A DNA stretch of 35,658 bases. Source: Gonium pectorale. Its lineage: Eukaryota; Chlorophyta; Chlorophyceae; Chlamydomonadales; Volvocaceae. A program made the translations under genes and the position numbers. Shown piece by piece: positions 12,101-23,400 of this stretch. How positions within the stretch are numbered: the first letter of the stretch is position 1; each line of letters starts with the position of its first letter. The notes beneath the pieces were generated by a model, which worked only from the letters and a program-made list of their open reading frames with translations, did not search any database and was not told the DNA's origin. The DNA lies in NCBI GenBank assembly GCA_001584585.1, contig LSYV01000003.1:1445759-1481416 (forward strand), read 5' to 3'.

Positions 12101-13534
12101 AGACCGAAAACGTCGTACCCACCGTACCGGCGTGGCCTAACATAGATCAAAGCCAGCTCCCGGACTTGACAAACATCGGATAGCCCCGAGACGTACAGCC
12201 AAGAAGGAATGGAGTGATCCAGTGCGGCGGTACAGGTTGGGTCCCGAGTCCTGTTCACAGCTCATGACGTGTAGGCAAAAGGTAGCTTCAAGAGTCCATA
12301 ACACCATAGGTCCATATCTCGCGTATCCTGGGCGGATGCGGCATGCAAAGTACAACTATCGTCCAGGTGCGGCCATATGTGAGCACGTGCTCTCGTCCTC
12401 ACTATTTGCACCGGCACTCCTGAACCCTACCTACACCTCCATCTTGTCGCTTGGCCAATGCCCTGCAGCGCGCGCTGGCGGTGGCCACGGCGGCTTTCAA
12501 GGATCGCGCAGTGGGGGATCCGGCGCTGCAGGGGCGCTACCAGCAGCGCTTCGTGTCGGCCTGCAACCTAGCGTTCGAGGCGCTGCGGGAACGGAAGCTG
12601 GCAGCTGCTGCGGAGGCGCTGGAGAAGCAGCTCACTGAGCTGGCTCAGAAGCTCCACGCGGTGTGTGCGGGATTGATACATCGCTGGGCCGGTGCCCAAA
12701 GGGTAGTCACCACTTGCGGATTGCAATGCCCGCGGGCGCGCCGTACTGCCGGCCAGTCTGGTGAACCGTCAGCCAGAATGGGATGACGTGTGACAACAGT
12801 GTTGATGGGACCACGGAGAGCTTTTCACTGTCCACTTAGAATTGCCGATCTGACACTGCTTCAGATGCCAGGGTTTCCGTTCGGGCTTGTCGTCCGACGT
12901 TATGACTGTGGCCTATGCCTCAGGACGCACGCATGCCGGACGCCGACTTCGCCGCTATTGCCGCCAGCGTGGAAGCCGGCGTGCTGGGCGTGGTGGACAG
13001 CACCGTTGGCGCCGCCCGGTGGCCACGACTGCTGGCCTTCTGCCACACGCAGTACGCTGCGCTGGGTGCCGACCTGTTCGAGCGCCAGGCAACGGCGGCG
13101 GCCTTTGAGGCGCAAAAGGTACAGCTGACAGCGCAGGCGCGGGCGGCAGAGGTCGAGCGGCTGCGAATGGAGACGGAGGCACTGAAGGTAGGTTACAGGT
13201 TACACGTCCATCGAAGCCGGGGTAGGGATATGCTGTGCGAGACCCTGAGCTGCCATAGCGATCAACGACAACGCTCTTTTGCTGCCCTTTTACGGGATGC
13301 ACAAGCCTGTTGCCTCACTGCAAGGAAGGTGATCGTTGTTACGTGCGGTTATGGTTTATCTGACGGTGCCGTCAGGCACAACTCGGCGTCGCCAACAAGC
13401 GCGCGGAAGACGCTGCAGCTGCACGGGACGCGGCAGTCAGCAGCGCAAGGGCAGCGCAGAGGACCGCGCTGGCCCGCAGCTACACGGACGATGCCGAGCC
13501 GTCGCGGCGGGGCTGCTTCGGATTCGGCTGCTAG
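9158..13534 (+). CDS. Guanylate-binding protein/atlastin-like large GTPase (gene D)
   Basis: Exons: 9158-9425, 9600-9661, 9916-9954, 10136-10204, 10389-10524, 10679-10773, 10879-10956, 11091-11222, 11552-11707, 11903-12016, 12469-12660, 12924-13187, 13376-13534. All phases match; 587 aa, the usual GBP length. GTP-binding motifs are in order: P-loop GRARTGKS (57-64), switch I Thr in CTKG (about 88), WSYPIRRTALDG, DxxG as LDSEG (113-117), and the GBP-specific LLRDF (208-212). After residue 300 follows an alpha-helical region, then a charged Ala-rich coiled-coil-like stretch (about 500-570). It ends GCFGFGC. GBPs hydrolyse GTP and assemble on membranes; the terminal cysteines could carry a lipid, but this is no standard CaaX box. 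Intron 4 uses a GC donor. A TGTAA lies 600 bases downstream. The family assignment is firm; the cellular role in algae is not known from sequence. Confidence 0.93.
10205..10206 (+). other. GC 5' splice site, gene D intron 4
   Basis: The exon ends AACCAG and the intron begins GCAAGG (10205), ending with TTTGCAG at 10388. No GT donor in phase preserves the conserved FNQ-MGGIDEAALDRL junction. Confidence 0.8.
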
Positions 13535-14460
13535 GCCCTGCTTCCTAAACAAGAGCGGCTACCCGCTAGCGCACGCATAACGCTTTGGTGAGCCAACATA
13601 TATGTACAGTAGCTGCTTGGGTAAATGGTTGTACGATAAGTCTCGTGTATGGGTCTGTGCCTGGTTGCGCTGTACAGGGACATTGTACGCTGTCGTGGCT
13701 CTGGCCGAGCCTACGGTAAAGAATTATGCTGTGAGTGTTGAATTGTCCGATCTGGGAGAGTCTCGCAGGGAGGTACATGTGCAGGTTTGCCACTTGTCAC
13801 TGTTGTTGAGGTCTAGGAAAGGACCCCTCAAGTAAGTAGTGGAGTAAGCAGCGGATGCAGCGGTTTGCCCGGTTTAGTGGGCGGAGTCTATGTATTGCCT
13901 ACATGGCCCCTAGAGCTGCCGCGTTCTGCTCAGATATCCATCATGTGGGTCCGAGCTCCGGTTCATTCCCATGGAACCCACATGGATACCCTACGAAATG
14001 CCCAAGACGTGTCGTCGTGTCAGCTGATAGTATCCCAGATGTTCGGTGTTTGTGTCTGGCATCCACACCTTATTCGTTCCGTCCGTTTCTCCTTTTTGTC
14101 CACATGGACGAAATAGGATGCCAAACACAACTGTGTAAAGACTCTTATACGTGTTTGCGGCTGGTTGCAGCGCTCCGTCATAGGCACGTGTCCGGGATAA
14201 GGAGCGAGCGGCCACTTGTATGAGTGTGAAGTACGGGGTACGGCACGTGTCACGTGTATTCATTCACTTCCTTGTCTTCAGTCGCTCTCACACATCAGTC
14301 ATAGTACGTAGATAGTGATTCTGCGCCGTCGGGGCACGAGCGCATCTTTTTCACAAATGGGCCTGAGCAGCCGAGGGAGCGCTTACACATTGTGCAGTAG
14401 TTAAACGCGTAGTCAAGAAAATGTTGTGCAAGCGTTGAAAAAACTCCGCAGGCCGCTATC
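13535..14460. other. 3' UTR of gene D and 5' region of gene E
   Basis: About 925 bases without a recognised exon. A TGTAA at 14134-14138 probably ends gene D. The roughly 320 bases from there to the gene E start codon must hold the gene E promoter and leader. No further element was identified. Confidence 0.5.
14134..14138 (+). terminator. Candidate poly(A) signal TGTAA of gene D
   Basis: This is the first TGTAA on the + strand after the gene D stop, 600 bases downstream and before the start of gene E. Confidence 0.55.
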
Positions 14461-17400
14461 ATGCCGCTGCAAGGCTGCTTTGTTCGGCTCGTCTTGTGCC
14501 TGCTGCTTTCATCTCTTGCAACGAGCTCCTCAATCGACTGGCACCCTCTCCATGGTGTCAACAGCACAATATGCATCTCGCTCGCGACTGAGCAGCTCCT
14601 TCAAAGGTGAATGCTACGGAAACTGTTGGGCAGCGGCTCAGGCAGGCTCGCTGATGCGCATTTTGCCTCCGCCCGTTCACGCAGCTGCTCGGACTACAAC
14701 ACCACGGAAATGCGCGAGGAAGCGCTCCGGAAGATAATGGCTCGCTCTTTTCACATGTGTTTTGACAGCGACGTGCCAAAGTGGAATGAAACCCTGCAGG
14801 TGCGCCCACGGGTCTCGGATGGTCCCCTGTCACCCGACGCCCTTGGAACCAACTCGCAAGCCCCGCAAGCTCCGCAACACGTGCATCGTATCTCCCCCAC
14901 AGAATGTCCAAGTCATGGTCCCTACCACCCTCTTCGAGGCGTACACGAAACTCGCAGAGTCGTACAATGCGGAGAAGCGCGCGGGCCAGCGCGTGGAGGT
15001 GGTGCCTGTTGATGTGGACCAGCTGCTGCAGGAGGCGATCTTCGAGTTTAGCAACAATCTCACGCGCATGCACGACGCCTGGGTGTTGTACTTGGACTCG
15101 TACTATCAGTTGGAAAATCTGAACGCGATGTTGGACTTGGCCAACCTGACCGCCGCCAGTGACGACCCTAGCTGGCCCGGCGTCGCGGCGCGCTGGTCTG
15201 ACATCCCGACCAACGTCCGGCGCCTCTCGTACTCACACACGCCCACCACCAGCACCGCCTCCCAAGCCTCCTCCAGCCCATCCTCCGCACCCAGCAGCTC
15301 AGCATCGGGATCCGATTCTGCGTCCGCCTCGGGCACGGACTCCACCGGTGGCTCCTCAACAGCCTCTGGTGTCGGTGTTACCGGCCGCAGTCTGGTGAGC
15401 ATACCGCTGGACGGCTCGGCTCCCCTCATGTACTACCGAAAGGACCTTCTAGCTGAGGCCAACCTGTCGGTGCCGCGCACCTGGAGCGAGGTGCTTTATG
15501 TGGCGGCGCAGCTAAACAACAGCAACCTGGGCGTGGACGGGCCGATGAGCAACTCGCTGTGCTTTAAGCCCGACCCCGGTGAGGAGCCGCGGGACTATGG
15601 GGGCGGCGGGCTGCGAGGGTGCAGGAGCACAGCTGTGTGGGTTGGATGGGAAGCCTTACGTGCAGGACGAAGCGGGTGGTGGAATCGTGTCGGGTTGAGC
15701 CAAGCGCGGTCTCAGTTGCGCTGTCGTGGGCCGTACAGAGCGTCGGGCAGCGCGCGGAGTCAGAGCAAAGGGTGCTCAAGGCCAGGCAAACGGCGCTCAG
15801 TTGCAGCATGATGGCGAGGTGGTTGATACGCGGCGGCAAAGCATTCCATGCAGTCCTTCCGCTCTCTCAACCGTTCCAAGCCCCCCTAACCCTTTTCCAA
15901 CACGCTGCCCCCGGCTGCGCGCCCTCTGCCCGGCCTCTCAGACTGCTCGTACGCCTCCGCACTGGGCATGGTCCTGGTGCCCTACCTTCAGTACAGCGGC
16001 ACGGCGCAGGGCGCGTTCCTGGAGCCCAGCGATCTTGACCCACTGTTTAACAAGGCGGGCTCCCAGGAGGCGCTGGACCTATTTTCCCGCCTGTTACAGC
16101 ACCACGTGGAGCTGGCGGTACAGGGGGAGGAATGCCTGGCAGGCGACGTGGCCATGGCGTTCCTCGAAGGGGACTGCGCGCTGGCGTTCGGGTGGGGGGA
16201 GCTGTTCAAAGTGAGTCGCGCGCGGACACGATACCAAGGAAGGGCTGGAGAAGCGAGGGCGCGGGCAGCTATGGGCGACGGGAGCACGCAGCGCAAAGGC
16301 AGCCGTCATGCACGGGTTTAGGACTTCGGCGGCGTGCGGGGCGGCACGGCGCGAGGTTTCGGGAATGGGATTGCAGGCGAGGGAGGGCGTGAGGAGAGGG
16401 AAGGACCGGTGCAGTGCGCCAGGTGGGGCTGCTGCCCGCGATGGGGCGGGAGAGCGCGGCGCTTGGGGACAGGTTGAGGAGAGATCGCAGGCCAAGGTTG
16501 GCGCGAGCGACAGGGGTCTGGAACGGCGTCGGCTGCAGTGAGGAGGCGGAGGTTGGGCTGGTTGCGTCCGAAAGCACCGGACGGTTTAGGCGTAAGCTGC
16601 ATTGCTTTGATGCAGCGTACCCTACAACTCCCCCACCACCCGCAGCTGTCTGAGATGCACAGCAGCATCAAGGGAAGGTACGGCATCGCCATGCTGCCCG
16701 GCAGCGAGTTGGTGTTCGACCGGGACATGCGCACCCTGGAGAACTGTACGGCGGAGCGCTGCCGGTTGGGGCTCAACGGCGAGCCGGAGCGCATCACCCG
16801 GATGCAGGTGGGCATGGGTCGTGCGGGGTTGGAGGCCGGCGCCCGTGCAGAGGCTGGGGAGGACAGATGTGGCACTGGGCGTTGGAACTAGGAACCGGCG
16901 TGGAGCTGCTGAGCATGCAGATGCTCACATGTCCGCGCGCTTACAGCTGAGAGGACTTGCCGTTCAGAGGTGGGATGTCAGTTGTCACCCGCATGCGCTA
17001 TCATCACATTCACAGGGCCTTACCTTTCACGGCTTCTGCCATACCTGCCGAATGACCTGATCAGGACGGGCAAGAGGCGTACGTCAACCGCGCTCCGTAC
17101 ATGCCGTACGCCGGCGTGGTGGGCGTGGTGGCCTCCACCGTCACCTCGGACCGCCAGCGGGTGGCCTTTGACTTCCTGGCCTACCTGTCAAACGCCAACT
17201 TGGCGCTCGCGCTCTCTAACAACAGTGGGTCATGCGCAAGTTGTTGCTGGGAGGGGGATGCCTTCGCATGGAGTCGTCGTTGCCATAGCCGGATTCGCCC
17301 GAAGGCATTTTCCTCTAACCGCAGTCGTCGTGTACTAAGCATACGACATGGAGGCATGCTCCCGATGTGCCCAACCGTCTGCTGGTTTCCATGCATTAAG

Positions 17401-20400
17401 ACCTGCAGTTGACAGGACGACCTTTTCTTATCGGGCCACTGTCGCCGAACCCGTGCCCCTGACGCTTACACAACTCTGCCCCCAGGTAACGTGGTCCCGT
17501 TCCGGTCCTCCACCCTCAACGTGTCCCTGCTTCCCGAGTTCGAGAGGGCCGGCTTCGACCCCAACACCACACTCGACTACATGACGAACGTCAAAGCAAC
17601 CATCGCCCACCCCAACCTGGTGCCGGGGCCGCTCATTCCGCGCGTGGAGGTCATGAGGTGCGGCCTGCGGTGCCACGCGTGCGGTGTGGCGCGTGAGGGG
17701 TACATGCCCACCTGACAAGGGCGAGCGTTCCGCACGCTATGCGCCGGTCACACAGCTCTACACATGTTCCTCAACCGTGGTTGCAACACTACCCTCTACT
17801 ACCGCTACCCGTGCTCTGTGACTATCGGATCAGCCTGAATGAGTGACCGGCCGCTGGGGGCCGCAGGCAGCTGATGGGCGTGGCTGCAGCCAACCTGTCC
17901 CACATAGCGGCGGCGGACGTGGCGCAGCGACTGCAGGAGCAGGTGGAAGATCAGGTGCGCTGACGCGTGGTTTGCCCCCCTTAACCTACTAAACACAACG
18001 CCATGTGCGATTGCCATTGCCTGGGGCTCGTTTCGGCACCCGGAAGGCCTGCGTCGCGAGGGCGTCCTGCTGGCTTGCAGCGCAAGGGAGGAATGATTAA
18101 GGAGCGGGTCTGAGAGCCCTTCAGTCTAATTCAGCATGGGTAACCGCCTGCATACAAAGCCTGGTGCCACACTGTGAGAGTCGAGTCGCGCCTCACGGAG
18201 CGCTATGTGGCCCGTCCATCTGCCCTTCACTGCCACTCCCTGCCTGCAGGTGTTGAACTATGAGTCGGGCCAGCTCGGCTGGCGCGACGACCTGAAAGCC
18301 GCGTACTGGAGTTTTACTGGGTACAACCCGCGGGTGGAGGTAAGCAAGTTAGGAGGCCAGCAGACGGCATCACTGCAAATCCCCACGTGGTTGGGCCCGC
18401 CTGCTACGTGCTCACACGAATAGAAGGCCTGACACCTCCCATTACTGTACTTGTGCGGCTGCTGCCCCATGCACTCCCCTGTATGGTTGCATGGCATAGA
18501 AGGACTCGCCGCCGCTGACGGGTGTTGGCCCGCAGAACAACACGTCTGGTGGCCGCCCCGGAGGCGTCTCGATGCCAGCCGTGTCGCTGGCGGTGCCGGT
18601 GGCCTCGGCTGTGGTGGTGGTGCTGCTGTCCACGCTGTACGAGTTTAAGAAGCATAGGCAGCACCGGAGCCTATTCGGCAAGGCAAGTCGAATGTGTGCG
18701 GCCCGAGCGGTGTAAAATGGGGAGTCTCGATGCTGAAGGTATTGCCTAGACTGTGTATCGGCTCGTGGAGACGGCCACGACGCAGCGATGCCTCTGTCAA
18801 CGAGCAATGCGCCCATGGGGCTGGCATGGCAACCAGATGGCTTCTCTTGCAATATAACTTTCTTGTGCCGCCCCACAGGTGGTGGCCCCGGGGCCGTTCG
18901 AGGACACCACACTCCTGGTATGTGTGGTTCCGCACCGAGGGTTGGGTGCTGAAGGGGTAACAGCTGGGCGCGCGTTGCACGCTTCACCCCCTAGCACCGT
19001 GCCCTTCCCGGGCTGTTCTTCAATGGGCGTCTTTGGCGCTTGCATCGTACCCTGCGCGACAGCATCCTCCGCCAAGACCTCCCCCGCGCTCTCTCCACCG
19101 CCCCAACCCCCCGACGCCCATCTCAGCGAGAATGGCTGAGTTCCTCTTACCTCGCGTTACCCACCGCCCTGGTCTACTCCTCCCCACGCAGGTTACCGAC
19201 ATTCAGGACAGCACTGCCCTCTGGGAGATGCTCTCATCTTCTGTCATGGACAGGGCGATCAAGGAACACCATAACGTAAGTCCCGTAGCCCCCCGTGCCC
19301 ACCACACGGCGGAGGCCTTTCATGCGGTCGCCAAGCACATGGCAGTACGCTGGGGAGTTACTAACCGGGTTGGGTACGCGGCATGTAGCGGGGCAGTGGT
19401 CTGAAGGAGGTAAGGCCATTGCACTAAGGATGCACAAGTGGCTCGTAACGCCGTGGCGGCATCGCTGACTAGCCTCGCAGCGGCTGGGGGCGTTAGCTTA
19501 ACAGTGGCCTTCGAACCCTCTTGTCCTTGCTGTACTGAATTGTCCCCCTGCTAACACCATCGGCTCATCGCCTGCAGTGTTTGAGAAAGTTGCTACTGAA
19601 GCACAGTGGCTATGAAAGCGCAACAGGTGCGTCCACTTGATCAGCAGCAATGCCGAGCTCTCTTGACTTGGAACCGATGCCACCAGCAACCAGGGCCCCG
19701 GCACCGCCTCGATGCAGCAAGGGCAGAGCATTGCCCTGCTCACGCGGCGCCTTCACACCCTGGCGCCTTAGCCCCTCTCCCCTGGCTGGTCCTTTGCTGA
19801 TTACCGCAAGCTGGCCCTGAGCCATCTGCTTTCTCCTCCAAACCTCATACCCTGCCCCTGCTCTCCCCCCCACCCGCAGAGGGCGACTCGTTCCTGCTTG
19901 CGTTCCACTGCCCCGAGGACGCCCTGCTCTTCGCCATGGAGGCCCAGGTGGCGCTGCTCGAGTGCGCATGGCCCATGGAGCTGCTCGACTGCGACGTGTG
20001 TCGGCCCTACTACGTGGTGCACAAGTGAGCGTGCGGTCCATCGCGCACGAGCCCCGGGGCGCCTGGGGTGCCGGGGTAGGCGGGATGCGCCAGGAGCTGG
20101 AAGTGGAGCGCCGCACGCGCGTTGCCCCGGGCTACCCAAGGATGTAGGAGCGTTGACGGTTGCGCCGCACGACATCGCAGGCCTTGCGCCATGGTGCCAC
20201 CTGGAACCCCGGTCCGATCCCCGTCCTCCTCTTGCCTCCATCCTTTGATCAGTTCTCGCTCTTCTGTCAGCGCACTTGTGCAGCAATGTAGGCCCTTGAA
20301 CCCCGGTCCTCGGCCCGCAGTGACGGCGACAAGCGAGCCACGCTCCTGGCGGACGCGGTGGACTCTGCTGGTGGCCTGATGGCACTGCCGCGGGCCAACT

Positions 20401-23400
20401 CAGGCCTGTCAAACAGGTCCACCAGCGAGGACACGAGCAGCCCGCAGGTGGGAACGCGAGCGGTTACTCAGCCGGAGACAGGGCTCGGGATGGCTGGGAG
20501 AACTGGGGTGGCAGCGCAGCGAGCGCAGGGCAGGTCGGGCACGGTGGCAGGGGACCGCGGACTGTCGACCAGAGCACCTTGTATCATCGGCGCCGGTGCC
20601 ACGGTGTAACCATTACATGCGCGCACGATGCCGATGCAGGTGCGGTGATTGACGAGGCTGTCGCAACCAGCCCCCGGGGGGCGACACTGCATCCGCATTC
20701 TGTTCTGAATCTCCCTGCAGACTCGCACGCGCACGTGCGGGTCGGACCTGTCCTATGCCAACGCTTCGGCTGACGGTCCCTTTCGCGACCTCACCCGCGA
20801 CCACCAGGCCTCAAACATGCTGGGGGCAGCGGGCGCCGAGGTCAACACCTTCCTAACCGCCTGCCAAGCGAGCTGGAAGGAGGCCAATGCCAGCACGCCG
20901 AACAACGTGCTGATCTTCAGGTGCGGGCAGAGTGGAGGGGGGAAGACGCTGCACAGCACAGATGGTCGCAGGCCGCCCGCCTGCCTGCCAGCTCCCCACA
21001 TTTCGTCTACTCACTCTGGCGGGCACGCTACGGGATTGGCAGCTGCCTCGCCATCCTCCCCTCCATGGCGGCTTGCCACTAGCCTTCAGCCGGTAGCGAC
21101 GTGCGCAGCTTGCACAAACCTAAGCAAACCAACACGTGGAAGTACTTTCTTCCCCCTAAACCAAGCTTGCGCGTCTCCTACCTCCATGCCGCTTGCCCCT
21201 CCCCCTCCTGCCTTGGCCCCACCCAGGGGCCTGCGTGTGCGCATGGGCATGCACACGGGCATCTCCAACGAGGCCGATGTGGCATACAACAAGGCGGCGG
21301 CGCGCATGCAGTACAGCGGGGAAATCCTGCAGTACGGCAAGAGCGTCAGCGACGCGGCCGCGGGGGGCATGATCCTGCTCAGCGAGGCCACCTACAGGTG
21401 CGTGATGCCATGCGTGTGTGTGTGCGCCGCACGGCACCGGACACCGGACACCCGCCCGCTGGCGAGCTGCGCTTCGTCCTCGACAGGCCATATACCAGCA
21501 TCGCGGTGCTTCCTTCGGACTCTGGGTGCCGGCTCCATGGCCGCCAGCATGACTGCGCAGCGTGGACATGATACGTAGTCGTAACTTCTGGCCGACCAGC
21601 TTCGACGGCTGTTTGCGCCCCCTGGCCGCTCCTCCCACTCACGCCGCAGGCGCCTCCCCATGGAACGCCTGTGGGACAAGGCTATGGTGATGCACGTCGG
21701 CGAGTACAGGTGGGTTGGCCTCCTGATCTCAGTCCGCTGCTAGTCACTTTCCATCAACCGTGCTCGTAAGAACCCCAACGCTGGGTCACCGGGTTCTACA
21801 TGCATTGTCCCTCCGCGGGTTGAGGGCATCTGTGAGCGGGTTGTGGGGTTCACCCGCGCCCACTTCTCCACCCTCACATCGCTCCCCCGATGCATTGCTG
21901 CCCCCCCAACGCCTCCTCTTCCCGCGCAGGCTCAAGGACGACCTCCCCGTGCTGCCGCTCTACCAGGTGACGGGCCGCCGCCTGATGGGCCGCCTGGGCT
22001 ACCTCAGCGGCATGCGGTTCAAGGAGCAGCTGTCCAAGGGCGTGTTCACGGCGCCGCTGGGGCCGGTGGGTGCGCGTCCGGGAGGGCGGCCACAGCGGGT
22101 CATGGGGCGAGCGAGTATGATGGGGCAGCTGGCGGGCTGAAGTGCCGGCGTTTGGGACTGGCGGGAAGCACAAAGCGTTAGTGGCTGCTGTGTGTCGGCT
22201 GCAGCCGCCTCGTTGCACCCGGAGCCCATCCCCGCACCCCGCCACGGTCACGCCGTTCGCCACCTCGCCTGATGACTTCATGTCCTCCATCGCCCCCGGC
22301 CCGCACCCGCCCCGCCCAGGTGGCCATGGCGTACATCGGCATCGTGGGCGTGCCCGCGCTGCTGGCCTGGGACGAGCCCACCAGCCGCGAGGCGCTGGCG
22401 CTGCTGCACGCCTGCGTCGCGGAGCTGGCGCACAAGTGGAACGGCTACCTGGTGGAGGCGACCGACAACCAGGTGGGCGGCCGGGTCCGCACCTGCGCTT
22501 CGGGCGACCATCGCAGGGCGGGGGGCCATGTTCCCTTGTAGGTTTCACCCGGGCACCGCCCCGAGGATGCAGTCTTCCGGGCCCTGATTGGAGACTTTTT
22601 ACAGCCAGCGTCACTATGACGACTGCTTCCTTGTTGATGTGCCAGACAGGACATTCCTTGGCCGTCTCCGCAGCCATGCGGAGCCGTGTGCGCCCCCGCC
22701 TGCTGGCACGCTCCATGGCACCTGCGGCACTCCGAGTACACTCGGCCCACCTGCCACTGTCACAGGCCGCACGCGCCTGCCTGCTCGCGCGTACGCGCAC
22801 CCCTCACGCCCAGCCGCCCGCTCGCCCGTTGCCCGCCGCGCAGGTGCACGTGGTGTTCTCCAGCGCCGCGGACGCGCTGCTGTGCTCACTGGCCGTGCAC
22901 GGCGGCGCCATGGAGCTCAGCTGGCCCGATGCGCTGCTGGACCACGAGCTGGCGGAGGAGCTGGTGGTAGGGGACGTGGTGGTGTTCAGGTGAGCAGGCG
23001 GCGAGGGGGGAAGGGCCGTTGCACGCCTGTTGGGGAGGCCCCGGCCAGGGAGCAAGTCATGCGGTTGGCTCCATGCGCGCGTTCGGTGCTTCCGCCCACC
23101 CCCGCGCTTGCCGACGTCACGCCGAGCGCAGCCTCCATGCTGTGCGAGCCGCGTGCCGCCGTGCTGTCCGTTAAGCGGCCCCGCCCTTGCGCAGGGGCCT
23201 CCGCGTCAAGTCGGGCGTGGACGTGGGCCACGCGGTGGGCGAGGTGAACGCGCTGACGGGCCGCATCTGCTACCGGGGCAAGGTGGTGGGCCGTGCGGCT
23301 CGCGTCATGCAGTCCGCCTCCTCCAACCAGGTGGGAGCAGCGTGGGGCTGGGCGTCTGGGCTCCAGGGCGGATGGAGTGGAGGTCCAGGGCGTTCCGACG

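Noticed and set aside
14601..14684. Alternative earlier acceptors after gene E exon 1 (CTCAGGCAG region)
   Set aside because: The acceptor at 14684 has the best pyrimidine tract and is the one that gives the correct phase for the CSDYNTTE exon.
14461..18339. Bacterial gene or recent transfer for the solute-binding region
   Set aside because: The region is cut by many introns in the same style and base composition as its neighbours, so any transfer is ancient.
19505..19520. TTCGAACC resembling a tRNA B-box
   Set aside because: No matching A-box, acceptor stem or cloverleaf could be drawn; it lies in a gene E intron.
21874..22800. Minus-strand open frame of 308 codons opposite gene E exons 19-20
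   Set aside because: It crosses exon and intron sequence of gene E without regard to boundaries, is Arg/Pro-rich and has no motif.
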